A stretch of 64,000 bases of DNA. Source: Lutraria lutraria (taxonomy: Eukaryota; Mollusca; Bivalvia; Venerida; Mactridae). Of this stretch, positions 23,840 through 34,689 are shown in pieces (position 1 is the stretch's first letter; every line of letters begins with the position of its first letter). The notes beneath the pieces are model-generated. The model saw only the letters and a list, made by a program, of their open reading frames with translations, searched no databases and was not told the origin of the DNA. The stretch is taken from contig OZ026851.1 in the NCBI GenBank assembly GCA_964023205.1, positions 12,627,637 to 12,691,636 of the forward strand, written 5' to 3'. A program made the position numbers and the translations under genes.

Positions 23840-25895
23840 GTGCAGTTAAATAGGTGAAATGAATGTATTAACTAGTCCACGTTTTATTTCTAGACCAGGA
23901 AAATGTATTCTATTTTTTTGGGTAACTTGATAAAAGTAAAGCAGGAAGAATGTCGCAAAATGTGTTTTCCAATCCTGTCTGTCGTGCTTTTAACTCACGT
24001 TTCGTGACAAAAAGTGTTCATTACACCGTTATTTGTTACATTCTTTTTGTCTTTGACTATAATTACGGCACAATTATTTGAATATGATTGTCTAGTTAAA
24101 ACATTAATTATGAAGAGGATTATAATAGTTCTATTTATTACAGAGGCGTATTCATTTGTTAGAACTACTCGATTACCAGGACACTACAAAAAATCTGGGA
24201 TAAATTATCGAAATAATGAAGAAGGAAAGCAACGTTTCTAAACATCTGTATTACTGCAAAAACGACAATATCTTAGTGGTTTCAGTGCAATAAGTTAAAA
24301 CCAATCCTGTCCGATCTAAAGATAGAGGAGACAAAATTGCTCATTGCGATATTTCTATCTTGGCTATGGTTCGCTTTAAGGGACCTCTGGGAGACAAGAC
24401 TAATTACACATCATAGGAAGCTGTCCACTTAACTTACGCCCAGAGTCCTTCTCCACAGCGATGGATACTGCGCTTGTGTTTTTAAAGTTTCGGGCTGGAC
24501 ATATACCAAACATGTAACACGAAAATCATATTTGAATCTATCACAAAAAAGAACGGGCATTCAATTAAGCTCGTTAGCATTCTTACCATTATACAATAAT
24601 CACTAAATTATCATTATGAGGACATTATTTATTTACAATTATAATACAGCATTTATTATCATTATGAAAAAATAGTGGCGTAACGAATGCCGAATACTGC
24701 AGTAATTGTCATTATTAAAAAAATAGTACCATGATTATAAGTACAAAAAAAATTGTTATAATTGTGAACTTGTGTTACTTCTTGTCAATAACACCGAACA
24801 AATATGACAACATGTCGGACAGAAAAAGACATTATCTAGTGTTATGTTAATGTCTTGACGACTTTGTATGATGGCCAGCTGTGTAATACAATCATGTTAT
24901 TTTTTTATTTGTAAATTTGAAACATTGTCTTAAAAGCACTGTCTAGAAATTTTCCAAAGTACACAATTTATCATTAAATGGAGGACAGTAGAATAATTCA
25001 TATTTCGAGCACGTAGTAGATTACCAGGATGAAGACTTTAAGTCTTCATGAAGAAATTAAATCACATTTAAATAATGTTTTTTTCTTAATGTATCGTTAA
25101 TTCAACCGATTAACACATAAACGCACGATAATGCCGTAAACCTCGTATGATATAAGCATGTACAGTAAAGAAATTCAAAAAATATTTTACAATGACAATA
25201 ATTCTTATGGTAAAAATGTTAAGATCTATGTGTACATAATATATTGATCTATAGCAATGCATTTTTATTCATAAAAATAATGTCTAGCCATGGTCAAAGC
25301 CTATAATTTATAGGACCTATTTATAATTGTGCACAATACGGCACATTATAATAGAGGCCAACTTACATTTCTATTTAAATAGACCGCATATGTATGCATA
25401 ATTTCCGTGTATTACATAGCTTTTACTCATTGCCATGGAGTCGGACATTGTGTACGAGTCATGGGCGAATGACGGCTGGAGATATAAATTTGAATACTCG
25501 CTCCAAGTCGTTGATAAAATGTGTTGAATCATTTGTTAGGTATGGTTAAGATAGTTCGGAACATATTGCGCTACACGTTTATGCGATAAATGCAAAAGTA
25601 TACTTACATAAGTACCAACGATAATCTGTATTTTCAAATTTCCCGCCTGTGAAAATTTCAAAATGACGTCATGTATACAGTCTTGTTACCGGAAGTACAA
25701 TACCACGTGGTTAAAATGTGATATGTCTAAGTATTATTTAAGTTGTATTTTATCGTTGTCGACTCTTATTTTGTTGATACGTGGTCGGGAAATAGTCAAT
25801 ATTGCGTGATGAAATCGGCCGACATAGGGGACGTGTACGACTTTAGGGCGAATTACACTAAATGTTTTAAATACTGCATGCTGAAACAAGTAATC
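23840..25895. other. No supported gene; CRE/E-box pair and a palindrome
   Basis: ATGAAGACTT (25029-25038) and AAGTCTTCAT (25040-25049) form a perfect palindrome around one T. TGACGTCA (25664-25671) is followed by CACGTG (25704-25709). The stretch 24580-24760 repeats 'atcattatga'-like words. A 75-codon frame near 24014 begins at a non-ATG codon and is not credible. Confidence 0.4.
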
Positions 25896-26276
25896 TTAAA
25901 GCCCTATTAGCTTTTTGCTATAAAAAATATAATTATGCAAAAAAACAACAATTATAATGATATTATCCCGGGATAATTATTTCCGACGAAACAAGCCCCT
26001 TTTCTTCTAAAAATACTCATTTCGCTGTGAATTTTGCTTTTGCAAACTTGAAATATATAGAGCGCGTGACGTCACTTCATGCCGTGTGCATAATATGACT
26101 GCGGGAAAACGCAGCTGTTCTATAAATAGTATTTATTTCAATGATATTGAAAAAAAATACGATAATGCTTTCGGAAACATATTTTCTTGCTATAAAGTAT
26201 GCTCGGGAGGAAAACGCACCGAATTCCAAATGGAAACTATTACGACCGATAAATCTTTATGATTATGGGACTTTAA
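25896..26276 (+). mobile_element. CRE-carrying MITE (family B), copy 1
   Basis: Starts TTAAAGCCCTATTAGCTTTT and ends ATTATGGGACTTTAA, giving short inverted ends of the type TTAAAGTCCCAT. The interior is well conserved with copies at 34021, 55958 and 57673. It includes 'tactcatttcgctgtgaatt', 'aaatatatagagcgcgtgac' and 'ttcaatgatattgaaa'. A perfect TGACGTCA sits at 26067-26074, just after an AATATATAG stretch. No intact gene; a short peptide frame shared between copies is broken here. Confidence 0.85.
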
Positions 26277-26800
26277 TGTAACCTCATAAAAGAAAGCAGT
26301 AACCATGTGTGTTTTGATTTAGAATTTATGGACCTAAATGTTGACCTTATGGTTACTTGTTAGGAGCGAAGCTCCTATAGATATACACTACCTTTTCTAC
26401 TTACAATTAAGTGACGCATCATACGTCCGCGTTGATAATAGTACCACCTGACGTATAAGTATACATTGCATGACATATATGTCTTGACTTTAAGCATTAT
26501 GAATAGAAGTATTTCTTCCAGACAAAGAGTTAAAAGATGTACATTGTGTCAAGACTGTAATTATGTACTTGACCTTTAAATTATGATTAATAATGATGAT
26601 AAAACAGGCCCTTTAGTCCAGTATCACTTTATCTAACAAATTTAAACTTCGCTCCTGACAGTATTCATTGCTTTGATTGATTATGTGTCTGTTTGACATT
26701 TATTCCAGAAATTACTGCATTGCACATGTCCACAGTTATATAAAATCAGCCGCAAACCAATTAGACAACAATATATCAGGATAACCCGTCTGATTTAATA
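26277..26800. repeat. Flank shared with the 34.4-34.7 kb region
   Basis: The segment at about 26560-26690 ('cttgacctttaaatt', 'gataaaacaggcc', 'ttaaacttcgctcctgacag') matches about 34480-34530 and 34625-34660 in order. The homologous repeat unit therefore extends beyond the MITE core at both loci. The second locus carries an extra 85-bp inverted MITE fragment between the two matching parts. Confidence 0.55.
26361..26377. repeat. 7-bp hairpin TAGGAGC-GAA-GCTCCTA
   Basis: A perfect 7-bp stem closed by a three-base GAA loop. It is one of several small hairpins in the window with GCGNAGC-like centres. Confidence 0.6.
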
Positions 26801-27926
26801 ACAAGAGGGCCATGATGACCCTACATCGCTCACCAGATAAAAAGACTTATCATGAGCCTATGTAAAATTAAGTGACGCGGGGCTGGGCAATTTTGCCCCA
26901 TACTGCAATATTTTGAACAAACTTGATACATGTCCACCAGACAATGCTACATACAAAATATGTAAGCTCTAGGCCTTGAGGTACTGGGCAAGAATATTTT
27001 TTTCTAATATAAGCCTATATAAATCATGTGAACCCCTGGGCGGGGCCAATTTTCACACTTGGGCCACTACATATTACTACATGTGCACAAAATAAACAAA
27101 GGGCCATAAATCCGCCCAAAGCAATCCAATCACAAAACTGCTGGGTTTCTTGGTGACAATGAGTCTGTGAAAGTTTCATCAAATTCCTTTGAGAAATGTA
27201 GGAGGAGTATTATAGAAGACATTTAGGACACAAAATAAAGTAAGGGCCATAAATCTTCCAAAAATGATCGAATCACAAAACCCGCACAATATGTGTTGGG
27301 GAAATTGATGACAGTAGTTCTGTAAAAGTTTGGTCAAAATCCCTTGAGAAATATAGTAGTTGCACACAAAAGAGTATTTCTGTATATATTACATAATTAT
27401 GCACAAAATAAAGGGCCATAATTCCGTAAAAAATATCGAATCATAAAACCTTTACAGCATGCATTGGGTATCTTGATAACAATAGTTCCATGAAAGTTTT
27501 AGCAAAATCACTTGGGAAAAAGAGGAAACAAGAGTATTTCGTTATTACAATCGCACAAAATAAACAAAGGGCCATAATTCCGAAAAAAATCGAATCACAA
27601 AACCCGGAATATATGTGCGGAGGCTCTTGGTAACAGCAAGTCTGTGAAAATTTCGTTAAAATCCCATGAACAATGTAGGAGTAGTATCCTAAAAGAAATG
27701 TAGGAAGTTTTTAAAACACAATGACCCAGTGACCTTGACCTACTGACCTGGAAATGCACAGGTCATGTAGAGGTTGTCATGAGGAACCTACGTATGGAGT
27801 TTGATGAATGCAGGTGCAAGTGTTTTGATTTTATAGGCAAGGTTAAAGTTTGTTACAAATAGACATTACAGACAGACAAACGGAGAGAACAAAAACAACA
27901 TGCCCCCGATCTATCGATACGAGTAC
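26801..27926 (+). repeat. Long bivalve-type dispersed repeat with internal subrepeats
   Basis: Begins near 'acaagagggccatgatgacc' and contains 'acatacaaaatatgtaagct' and 'ctaggccttgaggtactggg'. Four imperfect units starting 'gggccataa' lie at 27101, 27244, 27413 and 27569 (spacing 143-169 bp). It then runs through 'gtgaccttgacctactgacc' and ends near 'gacagacaaacggagagaac'. I recognise these phrases as common in bivalve genomic DNA. No coding capacity is seen. A partial copy in the same orientation lies at 59396-59770. Confidence 0.75.
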
Positions 27927-27929
27927 ATA

Positions 27930-29380
27930 AAAATTAGTTAACAAACAACGTTATTTTGTAAATAGCAAACCCAAATGCTGCTTATGTTTGTTGAAAATAT
28001 TTATAGTTTCTATCGTTTATTTTGTTATTGTTACACTGTTTATCGTTAGTCAATGACAAAAACAGCAATTGTTGACAACATCGCCTTTGCATAACATTTA
28101 GTCTGGAGATTAGTTAATAAGACGTATACGGTGAGTGACATTATCAATCAAGTATGCTTAGTGATTATAATGACTGCATGTGATCTAATTATGTAATAAA
28201 ACATACAACCCAATCGCTTTACAACAAACAAATAAACGAAGCATCAGGTGGCATTTATTTCAGCTGATTAATAGGCACTATTTCTGTTAATGTCGCGTGG
28301 CGGCTTCTTGATTTCACACGGTGCAAAGCCATGTTTCTTATCCGTTCTGCTGACAGGATTAACAGTTGAGATTAATGCAGTTTACTATATTCCCTCCACA
28401 TTGAAGATCAATAAAATTGTCATTGATGAATCGTTCTCCGTGCCATATGCATCAAGTGTCGCAGTTTCATCAGATCCAACAATACGCTTTTTGTGCTTAC
28501 ACTACCGGACCAGTTGTTCAAGTAACCTATCAAAAATGTCAATGTAGTATAATCAATCGTTAACGACCGTGGATTTAATTAAGTTGTAGACAGAGATACT
28601 TCATAGATAACGTGCTCTTCTTGTTACTGGTGACAATATAAGTAGGCCTATGCAACGGGCAAGATATAGAGCCGGTGTTAGATTAAAATGTTGCTTTGGG
28701 CTATTTCAATGTAAAATGTGCCATTACGAATGATGGATATTGGTGTAAATATTCGCTCTAGATATTTGTAACCAATGAAATTATTACAAAAACATCCCAA
28801 ACAACTTTTTAGAGATTACTTGAAGCAGAAGCAACAACAACAACAACAAAAAAAACCATTGACCTACAGAAAACTGAAAGGCGATTAGGATTTGTCATAT
28901 TTTGTAATGTAAACCTAAAAACATTTCATAACTTAACTCCTAAAGATAAACAACTCCAAATATGGCACAGAAAAACATTAAACACCCAGGTTTACTGATT
29001 AGAATATTTGCTGTGTAATTCAATGTAAAACTAGGGTTATCAAGAACTTTAACATTTAGATCATATGGCAACAAATAAACCATGATGGTATCAAAGGAAA
29101 ATAAATGATGTTCGTTCCTCCTGTGGCCCTAATTCGATCCGATTGCATTGCTTATGAAGTGTAATTTGATGACCCTACATATAATGCTATCTAGTGGTTT
29201 AAAATTGTCTTAAGGCCTATTAACCTCTTTTTGATGTACTGTAATATGTTCAAACATTAATAATAAATTAGTTTAAACTTATTTCTAATTAATAATTGAC
29301 AATGTGTTCTTAACTTGTTCTTATCTATTTAGTCGGTGAAGATAAGGACTCGAAAAAATTCGTTAAAAACATTATATTCA
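27930..29380. other. No supported gene
   Basis: Contains an 85-codon frame from ATG 28290 (starting MSRGGFLISH) that reads somewhat protein-like but has no recognisable domain and a weak start context. A (CAA)n microsatellite lies at about 28831-28849. The rest is AT-rich. Confidence 0.4.
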
Positions 29381-29382
29381 GC

Positions 29383-29505
29383 GGCGGTTTAAAGTCCCAC
29401 AAGCTTATAAATTTATCCGTCGTAATAGTTTCTGTTTGTCCTATAACAGAGGAATACGGTTTTTCCACTCGTGCATACTTTATAGCAAGAACAAGAACAA
29501 CTATA
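29383..29505 (-). mobile_element. CRE-MITE family B, truncated inverted copy
   Basis: Read on the minus strand this matches the 3' third of family B: 'cttgctataaagtatgc', 'acagaaactattacga', 'cggataaat' and the terminal 'tgggactttaaa'. The 5' two thirds, including the CRE, are missing. Confidence 0.65.
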
Positions 29506-29559
29506 ACAAAACGTTATAGTTAGACGAATTACAAGAAGCATTGGTTTAAGTTTTTTGTA

Positions 29560-29640
29560 TGAAGTTGCTTTTATTCATTCCTCCATTATGGAGAGTATAA
29601 CATATTTACAAGTTATAGATAATGACGGACACGTGACATA
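29560..29640. repeat. Short dispersed repeat shared with 53510-53590
   Basis: Both loci contain 'aagttgctttt', then after a short interval 'ggagagtataa', 'atatttaca' and a 'taat'-rich end, in the same order and orientation. About 70-80 bp; the family is not recognised. Confidence 0.45.
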
Positions 29641-29649
29641 TCTATTAAA

Positions 29650-30340
29650 TGATATGTTAAATGTTAATGTTTATAGCTGTTTCAACATGTTTTGAATTCA
29701 TTAATCTACCCGGCACACTGTTTGCCTATTACGTTAAACATTAAAATCATTGTAGTCATATCTGAGCAAGCATTTTATACTTTTGCATTATTCATTTTAC
29801 TTTTTAGACAGAAACGTTCAACGATCTTAATTTATCCATTAATGATGCATCTTAACACATTAACATTTGCTAGTTTCCATTATTCACGTCGGGGAAAGTT
29901 GGTCGATGGCATCATTGAACTTCAGCGCTTCCGTAGTTTCCTTCACATTATAACCATTTATGACCACGAGTCGTTAAAATCCTCTACTTCAGATTCATTA
30001 TCAAAGTGTCTGAAGGCAATTAAGACTCTGAAACGTGATCATTACAAACAACATTTATATTAATAAAAGAAAAAAAGATAAAGCACGAGTCTGTCTAGTT
30101 TGGATCGAGATCGTCGATGTAATAGTAACATTTACTGTTACACGTTGTACAGTCAATTCTGTGTTAGCGACCACCCCTGAATAAAGACCAACTGTCGATA
30201 AAGGTCATACTTTTGTTTTCCCTAAGGTGACCTTTGTTCACAGGTTTGACTATATAAGACAACAGAATGCTGCACTGAGCGGTTTGTCCTGTGTTTTAGC
30301 CCCTCTTAGATAAATAGGGAGAGCGTCTGATCACCGGTCA
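29650..30340. other. No supported gene
   Basis: A 123-codon frame starts at a TTG near 29692 and encodes a mixed hydrophobic and basic sequence without recognisable features. The part at 30150-30265 ('gcgaccacccctgaataaag', 'aggtgacctttgttcacagg') looks like the end of a dispersed repeat I associate with bivalves. Confidence 0.35.
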
Positions 30341-30525
30341 TACTGTATTTTCATTTATTTTCGTTGGGCTCAATTTTCGTGGTTTTTTACTGAAATTGCT
30401 AGTTCATGGGGACATAAATTCCTTATCTCTGCATTTAAATTTGTGGGGATTTGATTACGTGGATGAGCCGACCCACGAAATCCACGAAATTAAATCCCTA
30501 ACGAAAATGAATGATTCCACAGTAT
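30341..30525. mobile_element. MITE family A, copy 2
   Basis: Starts ATACTGTATTTTCATTTATT and ends in 'aacgaaaatgaatgattcca' then CAGTAT. The interior shares 'ttttcgtggtttttactg', 'tggggacataaatt', 'gtggggatttgatt' and 'ccacgaaatccacgaaatta' with the copy at 17888-18100. It is slightly shorter because of an internal deletion. Confidence 0.8.
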
Positions 30526-30529
30526 GGTT

Positions 30530-31865
30530 TAAATACTGTGTGAAGCATATGTCATCTTTGACGTTTGACTTCTAACCCCCGATTTTATGAATATATATAT
30601 ATTATTCAATGTATAATAGGTTGGAAGAATAGCTATAAGCATGCTTCATTTTTGTCACGTTTGCTGTTTGTACATAAATAAATAAGGGATTTTAAATACA
30701 ACAGGCTTTGGACATACTGCTACTGTTTTTCTTCTTTCTTCTTGATTTATTGTGTTTGATATCAGCTATTGTAGGGTAATTAATACACGCCATGCTTTTG
30801 TTGGTTGTGTTTTTCATTTTAGGTAGGAAACGGTTCCTGAGAGTATAGTTACTGTATGCGCGTATTTTTGTAAGAATCTTTGTCTTTTTCTGTATAATGA
30901 ATTATTTTTTACAGCAATACGTTACGTCACGAAATGCGTTTCATTTGTTTTCATATTTCGGCAATATATTTTGGGAAATATGAGTTCAAAAGGAAACATG
31001 ACACTATATGCTTTACCATGGTTTGATAATCCTATTCAATTTTCTTCGGAAACCGTTCTGTGACATTCGTGTTCACCGAATTTGAATAATATCCTGCCAG
31101 TCAGAACTTACACACGTGTTGGCTATCGATGAATAATGTATTTCAGTTATAATTAACATTCTAAAATTACTATTAAGACAATAAGACATTGTACGTAACA
31201 CAAATTTATAACAAAGTGCTAGGTTTTGGCTCAGTATGTCAATTACAATAAGTATGCACATTGTTTTTGTGCCAACAATCATTATCTCAGTGAGAAGTAC
31301 TCTAATTACTTATAATTTAGCACAATTTCTATTTATCTTTTTGTGTAAATGAACAGAAACGGCACCCGTATTTCACAATCACCAGTTCCGTGATATAACG
31401 TTTCATGTTGCACACAAACCTAATTATTCAATCATACGTCCGTTGATATAATTTGCGTTCCTTTGTTGCAACACTTGGAAACAAAATTTAATTTAAAATA
31501 GTTAATGCTCTACTGGCTTGCATTACACAAGTATTTAGCTTTTGTGTGAGAACTTTTAAGCATCAAACTATAGAACATAATGATAAATATTGATTTGTAT
31601 AAACGTTTTACTTCCTTGAAGATCACATTATACAACATTGTACAAATTACAATGTTTAAGTGCGAACGAAATGAGAAACAGTTAGGCATAAGTATACAGC
31701 AGAAATATCTAAGATAAAATACGACTAATGATATATTGTTAAACCAATACAAAACCGAAATGAAATTATTTGGTATATTGGATGGTGATTTGATCTTAGA
31801 AAAAGGAAAACTAAGTTCGATCAAAGCTGTAAAAATGAATATACATACATGTACTTATATAGGTG
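30530..31865. other. AT-rich, no gene seen
   Basis: Several short frames on both strands, none with a domain, signal or splice context. No repeat is recognised. Confidence 0.4.
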
Positions 31866-32040
31866 CTGTATACGTCTTTAATTCTGCGGGTGCAAAATTT
31901 GGCGTTTTTAAGATGTTCATGAATTGGCGGGTTCTATATTTGGCGGTTTCATATCCAATCGTGGTCTAGATTTGGCGGTTCCGATGCTGACCGCCAATAT
32001 CACCAAAATAAAACGGGCGCAAATATTAAGACGTATACAG
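31866..32040. mobile_element. Small MITE, TIR CTGTATACGTCTT
   Basis: The left end CTGTATACGTCTTTAATT is the inverted counterpart of the right end 'aatattaagacgtatacag'. The interior is rich in 'tttggcgg' in one half and 'ccgcca' and 'caccaaaata' in the other, which extends the foldback. About 175 bp. The family differs from A and B. Confidence 0.65.
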
Positions 32041-32325
32041 TAGTTCAACATAGTAAGTTATTACATATGTAAATGCAACTTGTCTTATACTTTAATGCGA
32101 GGATTTTGTTTATTATGGTGTCATCCTTATTGAACGGGCCAGCCAAGTTGGCTTATGATACACCATCTTTTAGCCGGTCCCAGACTTTGATGGACATACT
32201 ACGAGGGCCCATCAATAATATCGTGAACTAATTTCACTGTTTCATAACCATTTGACGTAGCGAAATGATTTTTTATGGTCAAATATCAATCAATCTCCAA
32301 ACAATTCAGTATGACACAAATTCGA

Positions 32326-32367
32326 TGACGTCACTTTTCATGACGTCATATCAATATTACGACGTCA
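32326..32367. promoter_or_regulatory. Second CRE cluster
   Basis: TGACGTCA at 32326-32333 and 32341-32348, and CGACGTCA (one mismatch) at 32360-32367. It lies about 95 bp upstream of the mariner transposase remnant and may belong to that element or to unrelated DNA. Binding is inferred from the motif only. Confidence 0.35.
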
Positions 32368-32460
32368 TGTCAGCAGTGTTTGTCGTAAAGTTCGTCGCAA
32401 ATTGTAAACGATCAATTAACGTATTGTGATAAAGTTTTATACATAGATCTATTTGGTAAA

Positions 32461-33216
32461 TTGTTTTCCGAAATTCGGGAAGATTTGCATACTGTTTATA
32501 GGGATTCTTGTTTATCGAATATTTCGAAGTGGATGAATCGCCTTAACGACGGTAGAGAAACAATCGAAGATGATAAGCATACAGGCCGACAAGTGACTGA
32601 TATTCAAGAATACATTCTTGAAGACAGAATAGTACCTGTTGAAAATGTTGCGATACATTTTAGCATTTCGTATGGTACAGCTCAGCACATTATATCGAAT
32701 AAGCTTTGATCGAATGCGCCGTGTTTCGGCAAGATGGGTACCGCGCTTGCTGCTTACGGATTAGATGGGAATAAGGGTCAAGAGGTGTCGCGAATCCTGC
32801 CAACTTTACGACGAGGGTGATGCCTTTCTCAATCGAGTGGTAACATGTGATGAGACATGGATACACTTTTTGAGCCCGAAAGTAAGCAACAGAGCTCAGT
32901 TTGGAAGCATCCTTCATCGCCTCACCATCAAAGCGTTGATTTCCAAGTCTGCTGGTAAAGTGTTAGCCGTTATTTTTGCGACATACAAGGTATAATCTTT
33001 AATCACTCTCTTCCTCCGAAAGGAAACTATTACGCAACTGTAATTAAATCTAAACTGTTGGCGGCTATTAAAAGAAAGCGCCCACTGCTTCAGAGGACTG
33101 GGATTCTGCTGCACCATGGTAACGCACCAAGCCATAACAGCCGCGTTGTGTTGGACACGATGAAGGAACTGGATATAGAACTGCTTCCACATCCACCATA
33201 TAGTTCCGATTTAGCA
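32461..33216 (+). pseudogene. Mariner-type transposase pseudogene (DD34D), 3'-truncated
   Basis: Three successive frames carry mariner motifs. The N-terminal part (32461-32709) has the GRPRQ-like linker region and 'FSISYGTAQHIISNKL', matching the second helix-turn-helix. In another frame (32765-32860), 'DAFLNRVVTCDETWIHF' holds the first catalytic Asp (32849-32851). Further downstream, 'SAGKVLAVIF' is seen and, from 33058, 'GILLHHGNAPSHN' and 'LLPHPPYSSDLA'. The second catalytic Asp is changed to Gly (GGT at 33118-33120), a single transition. Similarity stops at about 33216, just before the position of the third catalytic Asp. At least two frameshifts are present. Terminal repeats were not found. 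The element is dead. Confidence 0.85.
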
Positions 33217-33347
33217 ATACGAGTCCCGATAGGAGTTAAGGTGCGCCGTAAACAGAAATTTGCGGGAGATGTCACGTGATGGACTGCAACACGTGCTTTT
33301 TCCGGGTCAGGCTTATGTACAGAGCAGAGCAAATACTTCCCATTCAA
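33217..33347 (-). other. Unidentified coding-like minus-strand segment
   Basis: Where mariner similarity ends, the minus strand reads from ATG (33345-33347) as MNGKYLLCSVHKPDPEKARV and continues through 'HHVTSPANFCLRRTLTPIG'. The frame then enters the mariner antisense sequence. It has the look of a protein fragment, but I recognise no family. It may mark the sequence into which the mariner 3' end was broken or inserted. Confidence 0.2.
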
Positions 33348-33349
33348 GA

Positions 33350-34020
33350 ATGATAAAATATTCCGTATAATTTTTACGAATTCCTAGGACATTCAGATAA
33401 ATACAAAAAAATGCCCAAGAAACTCTTGCGGCGTAATATATCTGTATTTTAAAATTGCCTGATAGGTTTTAACGATGCCCATAAAACAAATGTTACACTT
33501 ATAATGACATACGCTCAGAGAGATGGAAACCAATGTTAAAAGAGCTGATGAATATAATTGAAATTGATGAAGAAAATGTTAAAAAGTCAAGTGAGGTGTA
33601 TCATCTTCTCTCTTGTGGTAAAACTTTTTGATACAATCTATTATTCATATGGGTGATTATAAGTAACATTCATGTGTCAGAAAGTCTGGCATTCATAGTA
33701 GTATTATGTGGAGTAGACTTTTCTATTATTTGATTAGCTAAACACTTAGTCTACATTTTAACTTACAATTAAGTGACGTCTCAAACACCTGCGTATGTTG
33801 ATTTTGAAAGCATGGGAAATATTACAGTGTTTTGGTAACTTAAACTGTTAAACTAACAAGAATAATAGTTAAATATTCATCTGCACAAAAGTGGTGAGGT
33901 AACAAAATTTACAACATATTGGAAATAGTTACATTCAGTAAAGTGGTCTAGGAACACTGTATTGTCTCAGAGCAGTAGTGGGGTTACATAATGACACAAT
34001 ATCAGAAGTACAGTATACAG
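33350..34020. other. No gene seen
   Basis: AT-rich. 'acttacaattaagtgacg' near 33761 also occurs near 26400, so part of this flank belongs to the larger repeat around family B copies. Confidence 0.4.
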
Positions 34021-34392
34021 TTAAAGTCTCATTAGCTTTTTGCTATAAAAAATATATGCAAAAACAACCAAACAAATGCTGATATCATCCCAAGATGAAA
34101 AAGCCCTTTTTCTTCTAAAAATACTCATTTCGCTGTGAATTTTGCTTTTGTAAACTTGAAATATATAGAGCGCGTGACGTCACTTAATGCCGTGTGCATA
34201 ATATGACTGCGGGAAAACACAGCTGTTCTATAAATAGTATTTTTTTCAATGATATTGAAAAAAAAATAGTGGTTTTGGAAACATTATTTCTTACTATAAA
34301 GAACGCATGGGAGGAAAACACATCGGATTCCTTTGTTATAGAACAAACAAAAAATATTACGACCGATAAATATGTATGATTATGGGACTTAA
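34021..34392 (+). mobile_element. CRE-carrying MITE (family B), copy 2
   Basis: Starts TTAAAGTCTCATTAGCTTTT and ends ATTATGGGACTTAA. Contains the conserved interior and a perfect TGACGTCA at 34175-34182. From ATG 34203 a frame reads MTAGKHSCSINSIFFNDIEK, also seen in the copy at 55958. This conservation reflects copy homology and is not evidence of a gene. Confidence 0.85.
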
Positions 34393-34545
34393 ACAGTAAC
34401 TGTGATTAATTGGCATAATTAATATTTAAAGGTGTACACTTTGCCGAGAATGTTATTACTTATAATATATTTGACCTTCAAATTCTAATTCATACTTAGT
34501 GGTGATAAAACATGCCTTTAATTAAGGATGGCTAACACATTCAAA

Positions 34546-34632
34546 ATGTTTCCAAAACCACTATCGTTTGATATCAGCAATTGTTTGTTTTTAGCATATA
34601 TTTTTTATAGCAAAAAGCTAATGGGACTTAAA
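34546..34632 (-). mobile_element. Internally deleted inverted family B copy
   Basis: Read on the minus strand it starts like family B ('agtcccattagctttttgct', then 'ataaaaaatatatgct') and jumps to 'cgatagtggttttggaaac', leaving out the CRE and most of the interior. With the copy at 34021 it forms a 612-bp segment whose outer ends are about 38-bp near-perfect inverted repeats. Confidence 0.7.
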
Positions 34633-34689
34633 CTTCTCTCCTGACAGTACTCGCAGTGTTTTGATTACTTTAAGTTAATCCAGAACTTA

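Noticed and set aside
29692..30063. 123-codon frame near 29.7 kb
   Set aside because: It starts at TTG, has no domain or splice context, and a frame of this length is not exceptional in this AT-rich window.
34194..34379. Conserved small protein shared by the loci at 34.2 and 56.1 kb
   Set aside because: Both frames lie inside copies of the same MITE. The frame is broken in the copy at 25896, so the similarity comes from element homology.
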